From the NCBI GenBank assembly GCA_963920575.1, contig OY986966.1, positions 23,465,717 through 23,529,716 of the forward strand: a DNA stretch of 64,000 bases, written 5' to 3'. This document shows positions 45,204 through 56,266 of this stretch, one piece after another; positions within the stretch are counted from its first letter, which is position 1; every line of letters begins with the position of its first letter. The notes beneath the pieces are model-generated. The model saw only the letters and a program-made list of their open reading frames with translations. It did not search any database and was not told the origin of the DNA. The position numbers were made by a program, and so were the translations under genes. The DNA is from Narthecium ossifragum. Its lineage: Eukaryota; Streptophyta; Magnoliopsida; Dioscoreales; Nartheciaceae.

Positions 45204-46003
45204 GGGCATTTACTAGTATATAATATAAGGAAGAGCGGTTTTTGAAATGTCTCAACTATAAGACATAAAGAGTGGTCCAGATTTATCTCCAAACACATCC
45301 AACGATCCAGATTTCATCATCAACTTTAAGATTACCGTCGAAATTTTGGTTCCCACCAAAATCTCCCGCTCAAATTTCCCACCCACCCACTCCATGTTCC
45401 CCTCTCCCGCTCAAAATTCTGCTGAGAGAGAGAGGATGGGACGTCTCATCCGTCCTATCCCTCTCTCCCGTCCCCTCTCCCTCATCCCCTCCCCACACCC
45501 CCTCTCCCTCTCCCCCGTCCCCTCTCCCTCTCTGTTCCCCTCACCCATCCCCTATCCTCTCCCCACGCCGACGTCGCCCGACATCGCCCAACTTGCCGTC
45601 AGCCACAAGATCCACGAACGTCGCCGACCTCGCCTAATCCGCCGTCTCCACCCCCGCTGTTGTCCAAGCCTCGCCGCGCCCATCACCGCCATATATCCGG
45701 TGAGCTTTCCCTCTCCTCTCCTCTCTTCACTTCTTTGAGCTTTCCCTCTCCTCTCCCTCTTGAATGTCTCTTCAATTCTCTCTCCCTCTCTGTTTTTCTG
45801 ATTGATTTTTCACTTTGCATGATTTATTAGGGGTACTCCGTCTCCGAGCCTGATGGCTGCAGAGGACCGCCCTCAATAACCGCACCGCCGCCGCGCAAAA
45901 CATCGTTGAGGTGCCCCCCTTCTCCGTTTCCTACAATCGATCTCTCTTTCTCAAAATGCCTATCGTGATTGGTTGTGAAGTCTAAAAGTGAAAATTTGAA
46001 TCA
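45204..46003. other. C-rich spacer
   Basis: A pyrimidine-rich stretch (45400-45800) with CCCTCTCCCTC repetition gives Pro/Ser-rich open frames at 45272-45738 that I consider spurious. Part of it may be the upstream region of the cyclin-like relic that follows. Confidence 0.4.
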
Positions 46004-46114
46004 ATGGAACAAAGGGAGGAGGAGGCCTTCATCTTCGACGCGCAGACGATGAAGGACATGGAGCTGCTGGTGCTCGGGACGCTGGAGTGGCGGATCACGC
46101 CCTTCATCCATGTA
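46004..46114 (+). pseudogene. D-type cyclin-like exon fragment cut by a MITE
   Basis: The frame reads EEEAFIFDAQTMKDMELLVL, then GTLEWRITPF. This closely follows the conserved cyclin-box helix of plant D-type cyclins (F-x-A-x-T-x-x-x-MELLVL-x-L-x-WR-x-x-x-x-TPF). D cyclins partner CDKA to drive G1/S. After ITPFIHV the sequence runs straight into a MITE at 46115, and no cyclin sequence was recognised beyond it. The rest of the cyclin box was not found upstream, so this is a short relic. By eye it looks closest to the D6-like group, with low certainty. Confidence 0.5.
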
Positions 46115-46326
46115 GGGTCCATTTGGCTCGGATCCCGGATGGAATCCGGGATCCGGAATCCGCGGTATCCGCAGGAGCGGATACCGCGGACGCCGAAAAC
46201 AGAATCCGCCCTTCGGAATCCGCCTACGAGCCAAACGGCGGAATCCGGGAATCCGGGAATCCGCGGATTCTGGGATTCACCGGATTCACTCCCATTCGCT
46301 CCCATTTCGGCGAGCCAAACGGGCCC
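46115..46326. mobile_element. Tourist-like MITE inserted in the cyclin-like relic
   Basis: The ends GGGTCCATTTGGCTCG and GGGCCCGTTTGGCTCG (the latter inverted at 46311-46326) match at 14 of 16 positions. GTA flanks both sides (46112-46114 and 46327-46329). The interior is dense in GGAATCC/GGATTCC palindromes. No coding capacity; open frames crossing it are chance. Confidence 0.75.
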
Positions 46327-47342
46327 GTAGAGAAGCTTTCATTATATCCTCTGGTGTCACTGCTCCCGCATACACCTCTGATGGGTTTTGGCCACGAGTT
46401 CAAGCTTCGAGAGAGCCATTGTTAGAGGTAAGGGTTTGGTTGGTTTACACACCCATAACCTGTTTGAAACTTTGTTTATATGAAAAGTTATTCAATTTTT
46501 CGAAGAGATTTCTTTTTCTTACCCATATTGATAATTTCCTTGAAAATAGGTTCTTCGTTGGTGGGTTTCAAGTTTATTTTCAATTTAAAATCCATCATAG
46601 AACATGGCATTTTGATAGAGAACGCTAAGTAAATGCCGACAGGAAGTAAATGCCGACAGGTGGAGAGCCGCGAGAAAGATAAGGTGAACCATGCATGTGC
46701 CATTTTTTATGTTACAAATTTGAGATGATTAAATTTTGCACTTAAAAGAATTACCTTTGTTTATGCTTCTCCTTTTGACATTGTCTCAAATGTCTTATCT
46801 ACATTAGCAAGGAATGAGGCTATATTTCACAATCCTGCTTTGATCATAACATGATTACTACATTAAACAAGTCTACTACAAAAGAATAGTTCATAGACAA
46901 CGTTGAACCCATCAAGTGAAAGCAATGAAGTTCAGCATTAATGTTTCTAGATTTCTTTACTGACCGTTTCTTTACTTAAAACATGCTTTCACTGACCGTT
47001 CAATATCTTTTTAGATTTCATACAGATTGATGCATTAATTTTTGAAATCAATCACATGTCATGCAACGATATCATAGAGCAATACTATGACTTCATATTT
47101 TATCGTGGATTGTATGGTTTGTGGGGATAAGGTTTGCCCCGGTGACAAGGTTCACCCCTTTTATGAATGTAGAATTGTCTTATTTAGCCCTTGGTACATG
47201 GGAGTTTATGTTGAAATTTTTATTTAGAAATCCTAATTATTTTATGCTACATTGCATGAATATCCGTGTCGTAGGCATGGGTATTTATTAGTATATATAT
47301 ATATACACGTACACGTGCCACCTAGCACAGTTTATAGCTAAC

Positions 47343-47386
<44 letters not shown>

Positions 47387-47399
47387 TAACTCCCCCACC
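46327..47399. other. Gene-free spacer with AT and CT runs
   Basis: Two related phrases CTAAGTAAATGCCGACAGG/GGAAGTAAATGCCGACAGG repeat at about 46625-46660. TA and CT microsatellites lie at 47296-47383. No gene seen. Confidence 0.5.
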
Positions 47400-48075
47400 C
47401 CTATCAAACCATTAGATTACCCAAGTCATAACCCCATCTCTTTGATAGGATGAATTGTGCCTGATGCAGGACCAAGGCCAGACCTAACCGAGTTCGATCC
47501 GGAGCAGCTCCCTAGGCGATCCGAACGCGTTCGAACTTCATCCGTCCGACTCAAATCTCCGTACAACCCCGACCGTCGGATGAGCATAACTTTCGACCAC
47601 GATGTCCGATCGAGGCGTGCGACCAGTCGAAACGACCGGCTCGACGAGCCTGTCATGATTCATCGGAGATCGAAGATCTCTCCATGACCTTTCCATGACC
47701 TTGACCTCCGAATCTCCAGATTCCTTTTCCTTTGGTCTAAAATCCCGTTTTAGTGAAAAACTTTCCTTTTTAGGCAGTTTTATCGGTCTTTCTATTTTTA
47801 ACAAATTTCTTATTTCTAGTCGGTTTTCTCCTCTTTGAATTCCGGGTTTAGTTACTTGGATTAGGTTAATTCATGTTTGAGTCCATGTATGAGTTGGTCC
47901 GGTCTCTCCTCAAACTTATAAAAGGAGGTTTTAGGGTTTGTAACAGACAGTTTTTGATGAATGAGAATTAGGGTTTTTGTTTTCTCCCCTTGAGAAATCT
48001 GATTGTCTCTCCCATAGAGAGGTTCACGTTTACCCTGCGCCAGTGCCTTTATTAAGGTTAATAAAAGGTAAGGCT
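47400..48075 (+). repeat. LTR-like sequence with a promoter
   Basis: The region has a TATA-like CTTATAAAAGGAGG at 47914-47928, followed by TTAGGGTTTG and later TTGATGAATGAGAATTAGGG. That arrangement is often seen at the R region of plant LTRs. No LTR partner or target duplication was found, and no coding domain is near. Confidence 0.35.
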
Positions 48076-49567
48076 CTGATTAATTCAGCTTGCAGCTTGA
48101 ATATTCACTTGGTAATAACTCGATCGAAACGATAACAAGTTGGATTTTCAACTCGATCCTCTTAATTAACATGCTAAAAATAGTTAAGCAGGGAGCGTAG
48201 GGTTGGCTTGATTCGATATCGCTCCATCCAATTCGCACGATGGATATTAAACTAATTATGTATATTTGTAAATTATGATTATTTGACCTTCTAGGATATT
48301 TTACAGAATTGAAGCTAGAGTTGATCTTAGCATATTATAAGATTTGATTTTGTGTTTTTTTTATGAGAATCTTTTTTTTTAAATCATAGCTGCTCTCATA
48401 ACCATTTCTAATATTTCTGCTCTCGAGATTCTCAAATCAAATCCTATTTGGGATTTCTAACCTCAAGTCTACATACGTACATTGATCCCAGCTCGATCGA
48501 TATACGTTGGTCCCATTACTGTTGGTTGTTGTGAAGAACATCGGCAAGTTAAATTAGAGCTCACTCAAACCGAAAATGAGCTCGAAACGAGCTGAATTTG
48601 AGCTCTACTCCCTTGACAAGGTGATAACAAGCTAGGCCCAACTCACTCGATACATATCGGATTCTTAATAAAAGCCTTATTAGGTCCCATCACGCTTCTC
48701 TGAATTGTGCACAACTTGGAAGACTTTTTTTTTTTTTTTTTTTTTTTTGTTAATTTTTTGAAAAGTTAAGCCCAACTTATTTTTAATAAATGAATTTTTG
48801 TAATAGTATTTTTAAGTGCGAGTTATATTCCCTTACTTGTATGGCAGAGTTGATGAATGTGGGTTAGATTTGCAATGCCTGCTTGGAGATGTATAACTTG
48901 TATGTTCACCTTACTTGTCTACCAAAGAGGATGCTAAGGCAGTAAATGCAACAGTACTGCAAGAAACTTGGAGCAAAAAACTCCTAATTAGGCAGGCCAA
49001 CGTACGATCAGTTCTTGTATTAGTTCGAAGGCATCAAGTCGGATAACTCATGCAGTTTTGTAAAGCTTCAGCACCTTCTTCCAGTCTAATGCTTAATGTT
49101 CCCTGTATCTAATCTTATGATGCTCAGCTAAACAAGATAATTCCAGACACAAAACTGAAGATTTCTAAGCTCTCTAGCATAATAAACATACAACAATAGA
49201 TTGCACATTAAGGACACGGCTCATTGATCAGATTTTCTCAGACCTCGTAGTATAAAAGATCATGGGCAATTTGCAAAGCTTGATGAGAATGAAGAGAGAA
49301 ATATATATTACAATCTCAAGTTGTCATCAGTAGTGCAATCTTAATCCAAAAAAAAACAACAGAACAATCCCTTGCTATGAATCGCTTCAACTATAGATCA
49401 AAACAGAAGCAACAAAGAATCCAACAAAGGAAAGAAGAAAAAAAACTCCTTTTTTGGTAACATCTATCTTACCAATGTCGTCTAACTCTAATCTATATAT
49501 GAACAGTGTAGCTTGTTAGATCCAATGCAAGAGGCACAACCAATCAAGCATAATTAGCGAGGAATTT
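48076..49567. other. Gene-free spacer and 3' flank of the ARM gene
   Basis: Contains a poly-T run (about 48727-48748) that on the minus strand is a poly-A, possibly the tail of an old retroposed sequence. The last few hundred bases probably include the 3' UTR of the ARM gene. No other gene seen. Confidence 0.5.
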
Positions 49568-50644
49568 TCACGAGTTGACGGAGGTTGATGATGATGGAGG
49601 AGAAGAAGAGGAGGAGCACGTCGACATATAGCTATCGAGATTGATACCCAAGAGGAGTAAGTTCTGCTCCAGCTGCGGCAGCTGCCGCTCCCTTCTTTGG
49701 CTATTGAGAAGCAATGCTAGCAATGCCCCGGCCTTGTTCTTGGCCCTCTCCGAGGACCCCTCCTCGGCCATCTCCCTCACGACGGCCTCCGCGGTCTCCA
49801 GCTTCAAGATATCCGCCACCGCCCGCTCCCCACCACTCAGAGCCAGGTTGACCAAAGCCGACACTGCGTTGGCCCTGGCCTTCTCGCTTGACCCATTGCG
49901 CTTGTCCAACAAGTCCACGAGCACCACAACTCCCGCCGTCGACTTGAACGCCTCCAGGCTCTCGTAGCACCCCGCGACCTGGGCAACCACCGCGGTGGCG
50001 TCCTCGACCACGCCAGCGCGGGAGTCGGCCACCAACAGCGAGAAGAGGGCCGGCGCCGCGCCGAGCTCGATGAGGACGGAGCGGTTCAACGGGTAGAGCG
50101 CGACGCCGAAGAGGGCTTTCAGGGCGTCCTTGATGAATCGGGCCGGGGCCGCTCCGGGCTGGCGGAGGAGAGCGATAAGCGCGCCGAGGAGGTCGCGCTT
50201 GGCGCCGATGATGGGGCGGTAGGCCTCGACGGTCAGGAGGCTGTAAAGTGTGGCGGCGGCGTGCTGCGAAACGATCGGAGGGGAAGGCGAGCGGAGGGCG
50301 AGGTTTAGAGAGTCCAGGAGTCCAGGAGTGGACATGAGGGCCTCCCGGCACGAGATCGAGAGGTTCAAGAGCGCCGCGGCGGCGTTCTCTTGGAGATCCA
50401 CAGGCGAGGAGGTCGTACGGGGGTAGATCAGATGGGAAAGAACGGGGACAGCGCCGGCGTCGATGAGGAGGATTCGGGCGTCGGGATCTTGCTTGGATAG
50501 GAGGCGGATCTCGGCGACGGCCGAGGCGAGGGAGGCGTCGCCGGGCGCCGAGCGGAGGCGGCTCACCAGGGATCGGGCAGTGCGCCGCTTCGCCTCCATC
50601 GGAATGGATTCGTGTGGGGTTTGCTCTTCTCCGATCGTCGTCAT
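49568..50644 (-). CDS. Armadillo-repeat protein (U-box PUB4-like ARM domain, no U-box)
   Basis: An uninterrupted single-exon frame of 358 residues. After about 20 N-terminal residues with a basic patch, the rest is tandem ARM repeats. Typical repeat signatures are AVPVLSHLIY, LQENAAAALLNLSI, SQHAAATLYSLL, FIKDALKALFGVAL, VVEDATAVVAQVA and ANAVSALVNLAL. The C-terminus ends in a Ser-rich tail. ARM domains bind protein partners. This size and repeat pattern match plant ARM proteins related to the C-terminal half of U-box E3 ligases such as PUB4, but there is no U-box here, so E3 activity is not implied. The GC-rich coding bias resembles CLT exon 1. A TATA-like CCTTATAAAG lies about 135 bases upstream on the minus strand (near 50776-50785). 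No damage is visible. Exact orthology is not determined. Confidence 0.93.
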   Translation of the reverse strand: MTTIGEEQTPHESIPMEAKRRTARSLVSRLRSAPGDASLASAVAEIRLLSKQDPDARILLIDAGAVPVLSHLIYPRTTSSPVDLQENAAAALLNLSISCREALMSTPGLLDSLNLALRSPSPPIVSQHAAATLYSLLTVEAYRPIIGAKRDLLGALIALLRQPGAAPARFIKDALKALFGVALYPLNRSVLIELGAAPALFSLLVADSRAGVVEDATAVVAQVAGCYESLEAFKSTAGVVVLVDLLDKRNGSSEKARANAVSALVNLALSGGERAVADILKLETAEAVVREMAEEGSSERAKNKAGALLALLLNSQRRERQLPQLEQNLLLLGINLDSYMSTCSSSSSPPSSSTSVNS

Positions 50645-51205
50645 CTTTCTCCTTAGAGGAAGCAGCTATCAATATCATCATCATTCATTCCATTACTAAA
50701 AACACAAGCGATCTTTTTTTTTCAGGTGTACACACGAAAGTACGTATACGTGACGCCCTACTATTATAGTTTTGTCTTTATAAGGCACGTTTGAGGTTTG
50801 AGCCGTGGTTTAATCGTATAGCGCTCGGAGCTCCAGAATTTTATAAATGGAGCTCGAATTTGGCTGCCGTTGGGCTGTGCTCAAAAGCTCGATCCGCGTT
50901 TCATATATGAGATATAACTTATAGGCATGACTAAGCTCAAAAGCTCAGATTGAAGGCTCAAACCTAGACTACTCAATTACAAGTCGAGCTTGATCTCATT
51001 CTTGAAGCTCGAATCGAGGTCGAGCTTGAACTCGAGCTTACCTAGTATTGAGTCGGCTCAATTACAACCTTAGTAAAAAAAAGGGCAAGCAAAAGGTCTT
51101 GCTTGATTGGGTGGGTGATTAAGAAAAGTAAAGCTGAAGTAAAAGACTCAGACTAAATTATAGGGATATAATAGTGGTGGATGCATGATAGGGACGGCCA
51201 CCATG
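50645..51205. other. Upstream flank of the ARM gene
   Basis: Contains the candidate TATA element at 50776-50785, then a GAGCTCGAAT/CTCGAGCTT-rich stretch (50830-51060) of unknown nature. No gene. Confidence 0.45.
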
Positions 51206-51486
51206 AAAGAAATGTCGATCAACATGTGGCGCATGCGTTTGACCTAATATGTGATATTGACTTTGCACCCATGTCTTCATCACCATGATATCAACCTCGT
51301 CTGGATGGATATATAGCTCATCTTTCCTGGCAGTCAGCAATGACTTGAGAAATGTCGACCAACAAAGGTGGCGCATGCGTTTGACCTAATCTGTCAAATG
51401 GACTTTCCACTCATGTCTTCATCCCCATGATAAATATCAACCTCGTCTGGATGGATATATAACTCATCTTTCCTGGCAGTCAGTCA
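51206..51486. repeat. Tandem duplication of about 145 bp
   Basis: Two copies starting AAATGTCGATCAAC or AAATGTCGACCAAC at about 51208 and 51351. They share GTGGCGCATGCGTTTGACC, CATGTCTTCATC and CAACCTCGTCTGGATGGATA, with both ending in TTTCCTGGCAGTCAG. Confidence 0.9.
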
Positions 51487-52361
51487 GCAAGCTAGGAATT
51501 GTTTTAGTTGGATTTGGTTTGACAAAACAAGGAAATCCGGGCTTAACAAGTAATCAGTGAGGATAGACATAGTCATCAAGGATGTGCTTATAATTGAAGC
51601 CAACGCGAACTTGTTGAAAACTGGCCTGCAGCATACATCAGCTTTGTTGTTCAAAGATTGAGATTTAGCATGACGGGTTTGACCTTCCATTCCTTCGTGT
51701 CAAGCAAGGACTTTGGTCGACCGAGTCATGTTTTTTACTCGATCAAAGCTTAGATAGAGCTGAGACACTTATTCCTCGTGCATAAAGAGTATGAATCTTA
51801 TATCAGATGATGACATCAAAGGACAGCTGCTGCTTTAATAGCGAGTGCCGTCTAAGGCAAATACCAAAATAGGAACGATGAAGATTATAAAGAATCAAAT
51901 GACATTGACATTAATAGGATAATTTATGTAGAAGAGAATGAGAAGACATGGCCAAGTGAGGAGAAATTTCATTAAGAAAGTGGCGAGGTCATAAGATCTT
52001 TTTATTTTTTTATTTTATTTTTTTTGTTTTGTTTTAGAGAGGATCGACGATCTCTCTAGCTAGACTCTAGAGTCAATAAACACTGCATGCTGGCAACATC
52101 CTTAAGTAACTCGACTCACACCGGATTGGTCTTAGAATTCAGATTGGTCGATCGGTGCGAAGAAGATTAGATTGAACAAATAAGAACCCGGCCTTAGTTC
52201 AGCGATGACAATATCAGCTTTAAAGATCAACAGATTTGTTTTGATTCAACTAGATCAGATGGGGAGCTTCCACTGGGGATACGATAATATCAAGCACCTG
52301 CCTTAATCAATGGCTGAGGAGATCTAGCGTTGATGCCCCGTGCCCGACGAGTGCTGCGCTG
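51487..52361. other. Gene-free spacer
   Basis: AT-rich, with a T-rich run at 51990-52030. No recognisable feature. Confidence 0.5.
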
Positions 52362-52646
52362 GTGGTTCCGCCGGACTTACCGCCAGACAAAGGGAAAGAG
52401 GATGTGGTGATGGGTGACCTTGGGGGTGAGTCCCAGGCTAGGAAGACCGGAGAGAAGGGCACTGGAGAAGGAGTTCCACAGGGGAAATCAAAGAGTATGG
52501 ATGTGAAGCGAGTTGGACCTACTGGGGTTTCCTATGCTCAAGCAGCGGCAGCTTCCCTGCACCCTGGATCGACCCGAGTTACACCCGAGGAGGCGGCGCA
52601 CGCATCGGACCGTTCTATGCCGATGTGGTGGTGCTTGATGATGATT
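52362..52646 (+). pseudogene. Possible LINE ORF1 fragment
   Basis: The frame from 52362 gives a hydrophilic, Gly/Lys-rich peptide with GPTGVSYAQAAAASLHPGST. A 'S-Y-A-x-A/V' block after a charged leader is common near the start of ORF1 of plant L1-type LINEs. It is cut off at 52647 by the start of an LTR. The evidence is compositional and the call is weak. Confidence 0.3.
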
Positions 52647-53815
52647 GTCACACTCCGACTAGAAAACTCATCCGGTTCGGGGCGTGAGGGTTCCTATTCT
52701 ATTTAATTCATCACTGACGCGTTTATAATAAAATAATATAACTAATTAACAATTGATCTGGGGTAAACATTTAAAATCTCTAATATAATTTAAGATTCTA
52801 ATATAAAATTGATCCTCAAGATATATATAATAAAACCTCAAAAATCCTTACAAAAGGAAATTATACATTTATATAATCCAACACGATAATTGAACCCCAA
52901 GTCCTTAAACACCTCCAAAGGGTCGATGCGCCACCAAGAGCATGTCCACCTGAGAGCTACGGAAGAAGAGCTGACGTCTGTACCTGCAAAACGCAGCCCG
53001 GGTAGAAGTGATCAATAATCTCAGTAGGATTCTATACTATGACGCTCACAAAGGAAGGGGATAGTAAAGTCCCAGGTTCCAACTCATCTCTAGGGGAAAC
53101 TCATGTCATGTACACCGTCTACCTCAGGGCACGCACGCTGACGACCTCTGGTACTGCCAACTTTCGTCCCTCTCAAACCAAGCGAACCGGCGCTGAAACA
53201 ACAGGGGTAGAACCCGGGGTGATACTAACTCCTCTACACCTCAATCAGAGTAATTGCAGCCAACTAGACAGTAACCTTGATAACATCATGTTATCATAAC
53301 AATTCACTTCTAAATCTTGCTACCCAGCCTCGGTCCTACGATTAGATCCAATAGCCCGAGCCCTCGGATCGATAATCAACCCATCGCTCGTGCATAGCCT
53401 AGAATGCATCTAATGCAACCAATTACATGTATGATCATAAGCACAGATAAGAGTTCAGACATGCAATAATATGCCAAGTATTATACAGGGTCAGGCGCAA
53501 CACATAGCTCATTAAAAGGGTGAACATAACATTGGTCTAAATAAAGCAGATAAATAGTCACACATGCCTACTAACGGGATACAACCCCGGCTAACCAATC
53601 AAACAACTATTATGATTAACAGTCCAATGGGTTATGCCCCGGCGCGCGCCGGCTGACAACGAGCTATTAATCAAATCGTACATAAATCCTTGAATTATGA
53701 AACTAGTTGGAATGGAAAGATAACTCAGAGATAAAACTTTCTTGTAGAAGCTCAGCTGAGATCATGCATGTACAGCTCTAAAATCAAGCTAGAACATCAC
53801 TGTTTGTCGATGTGT
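52647..53815 (+). repeat. LTR relic, plus orientation
   Basis: Starts TGTCACACTCCGAC, then TCATCCGGTTCGGGGCGTGA. The segment GAAGAAGAGCTGACGTCTG...CTGCAAAACGCAGCC...AATCTCAGTAGG (52964-53030) is the shared block of this LTR family. A short open frame at 53039-53299 has no domain. The sequence ends near an adjacent copy in the opposite orientation. Confidence 0.55.
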
Positions 53816-53825
53816 TCCCGACATG

Positions 53826-54512
53826 GTCCCCAGGCATGGGAATCCTGTTTGGTAAGGGTGATCTTGCATGTTACTATTCTTACTGTTCTGCTGCCTCTTG
53901 GTAACATGGTTAAGAGAGAGGTTTCATGACATGAGCCCTTGGGACATGGATAGGGTTATGGGACCCTTGGCATACCTTAGGCTTAGGCGGAGAAACGACA
54001 TTGTTATTGTTTTCCTCCCTTTCAGTGTGACGTAGAGTAGAACCCTACTGAGCTTATTGCTCACTCCTACTTGGGTTGCGTTTGCAGTTACATGCGTCAG
54101 CTCTTCTTCTGTAGTACCAGTTGGACGGGTTTTTGGTGGCGCAGTGACTTCAGGAGGCGCTCGAGGATCCTGAGGTGTTAGCAGCTTCAACAGTTCCTTT
54201 TGTTATAGATTACTTTTGACAAATATATTAAATGTATAATTTTTCATATTCGAAGATTAAATGTTTATGAATTTGTATTCGAGGAGTAAATTGTATAACT
54301 CTGAGGTTTGTATAAATTATATAATCTTTCTTATTCTGATGTTAATATGAAATGTTATAGTTAGCAGTTTATTAGAAATTACTATGCTGCTCCTCTGATT
54401 AAATTGTTCAAATTAGTTGTGATAATTGTTATGGAAATGCGTCAAAGATGATTGAATAGGTTTAGGTCCCTCATGCCCCGGTCCGGATGGGTTTTCTGGG
54501 TCGGGGTGTGAC
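53826..54512 (-). repeat. LTR relic, minus orientation
   Basis: On the minus strand it starts TGTCACACCCCGACC at 54512, then CCATCCGGACCGGGGCATGA. It contains GAAGAAGAGCTGACGCATG and AATAAGCTCAGTAGG. It is the diverged, inverted counterpart of 52647-53815. Beyond 54512 (to about 54625) lies a sequence with TAAAATTGCGTCTTATTGG that matches 32510-32620 in reverse, which may be the tail of a second LTR. Confidence 0.55.
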
Positions 54513-54621
54513 AGTTTCCGTGCGATCGATCGATCGCATGGTTGATTTTGGACCCCAATGGCAATTTGGTAAAATTGCGTCTTATTGGTTGATTTCACAC
54601 CCGCGTAATGCACACACGGCC

Positions 54622-55116
54622 TTGGATTGAAACAATTCTTGAATCTTTGATTTTTTTCACCATTCGTCCACATCTTGTTGGCCACGATGATTACTTTCCA
54701 AAGTAATCTAATATACTCCATGTCTCTGCCATTTTCAACCCTTCAAACTCTTATCTCAAAGTTTGAAAATGCACATTCTTCACTCGATCTGCGCCTTTGA
54801 AACTCTTCTTCAATATATCTCATGTCGCTTTTGATGTAATGGCACTGGTGATTCTCTCCAAAGCTGTTTCATCCACGGTCTGAAACAGAAAGAACAACGC
54901 ACGACTGTTTTTCCTTCGCAACTCTTTCAGGGTTTCTTTCTCTCCTTGCTCGATCTTGTCGAACTCCACACCGGCTACTTCAGTATAGCCGTTCTTTACA
55001 AGATCCCACAAATCTTGTGATTTAAAGAGACACCAGATATGGATCTTCCATAAATCGAAATTCTTCCTGTTATATCGAGGAAGTTGTGGTTGGATTGTAT
55101 TATTGTTGGACAACAT
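54622..55116 (-). pseudogene. Copia-type gag fragment
   Basis: The minus-strand frame from the ATG at 55116 contains RYNRKNFDLWKIHIWCLFKS, QDLWDLVKNGYTE and ALFFLFQTVDETALERITSA. This is the characteristic N-terminal half of plant copia gag (UBN2/DUF4219-type). After a stop near 54820 the same frame carries on with DILKKSFKGADRVKN and WSILDYFGK, again with stops. It is a broken relic of a different copia family from the one at 22-28 kb. No protease or reverse transcriptase follows; the sequence runs into an LTR relic near 54620. Confidence 0.75.
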
Positions 55117-55154
55117 AATCTCTCACCATGAACTTCTCCTTTGATGTCAGTAAC

Positions 55155-55542
55155 TAGCTTTTGATACCATTGTTATGTGTCTATAGGAGAGAATATGGAG
55201 AATAGTGGAGAGATTTAAATAAGGAGAGATAGTGGTACTAAAGACGAAACTTTATCAAGGAACAAAATGAAATAAAAAAAACTTTTCTTGTGAGCAGAGA
55301 GGGACGCCTTTATTTTTTCACTCTATTACAACAGCCAATCCCACTTTATTTATTGGTTTCCACTAAACTCTAGTCCTAATTCACGTCCAATTATAAACTT
55401 CTAATAAAACTAAATGAAATAAGCTAAACTCAAAATTCTAAATAAAGCTATAATCAATGTTTGTTTAGTTTCATGCACCCAGCATACCCAGCATAATACA
55501 CATTGGGCCCTGTTTCTCTCCACATGCATGTGCCCTCCTCCG
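55155..55542 (-). repeat. PBS and partial 5' LTR of the second copia relic
   Basis: The minus strand at about 55157-55170 reads TGGTATCAAAAGC, a primer-binding site similar to initiator-Met type, followed upstream by the LTR end CATAACA (plus-strand TGTTATG from 55172). The LTR runs rightwards to an unclear end before the MULE at 55543. Confidence 0.5.
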
Positions 55543-56011
55543 AAGTTTTTACCAAATAGGACCTCCGATGTTCACATTTAGCAGAATGAGATCCCCCGCT
55601 GTTTTTTTTGCAACAAGGACCCCAAACCATGTTAATCCCGATTTTACCCCTCCCATGCAATGGCCTCCCATCCCATGGATGGCCATGCATGGCCATCCTG
55701 TTTTTCCTTTGCTACAACTCATCATTATCGCATTTAATGTATACACGTGGCAGGATTTTCGGTTAAAAAAAGAAAAAACCTCATGTCGCATTTAATGCGA
55801 CGGTATGTGTCTTCTCGAAGCCTCTTCCTCCCTCCAGCCGGGCATGGCTCCTCCCGTCATCTTCTTTTTTCCCTTTCCACTACCTCCTCTTCTCTTCTCC
55901 CTTATTTTTTCATCTCTCCTATCTTTCCACTGCCTCCTCTCTACCTTCGGACGTCTCAGTTTTCTTCATCAAAATAGTTCACCGGAGAGAGCTCTCCACA
56001 CATGCAAGGTA

Positions 56012-56266
56012 ATGAGAAGTGTTCCGCTGCATTGTCACTTCAACGGACATGCTATAAATCATGAACGAAATCCATATTATTTGGGGGGCACTTCCACGAT
56101 CGACGAGTTCTCGTCGGACCCTACTCTTGCTCAACTGAAGGCTCACTTCTACGATCTCATCAATCTATCTCCTATTGACGGTGAGTTGTTCTTAACATAC
56201 GAGATACCCGATGATCCATATAGACCATATAGTCGTCTAGACATTGATCTGAACACCCGCTGTTAG
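56012..56266 (+). pseudogene. MULE reading-frame start, left arm copy
   Basis: 84 codons beginning MRSVPLHCHFNGHAINHERN and continuing with TLAQLKAHFYDLINLSPIDG, then a stop after RLDIDLNTRC. The layout resembles the PB1-like N-terminal domain found at the start of some plant Mutator transposases. The copy in the right arm (58947-58588, minus strand) continues further. Truncated, probably not functional. Confidence 0.55.

Noticed and set aside
44922..45298. Frames spanning the N gap
   Set aside because: They consist mainly of undetermined residues.
49701..50684. Second long minus-strand frame over the ARM gene
   Set aside because: Arg/Pro-rich, GC-driven shadow of the ARM-repeat frame in another phase.
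52362..52706. Stand-alone small gene
   Set aside because: The frame crosses the start of an LTR at 52647 and its leader is only LINE-like in style; kept as a weak pseudogene call.
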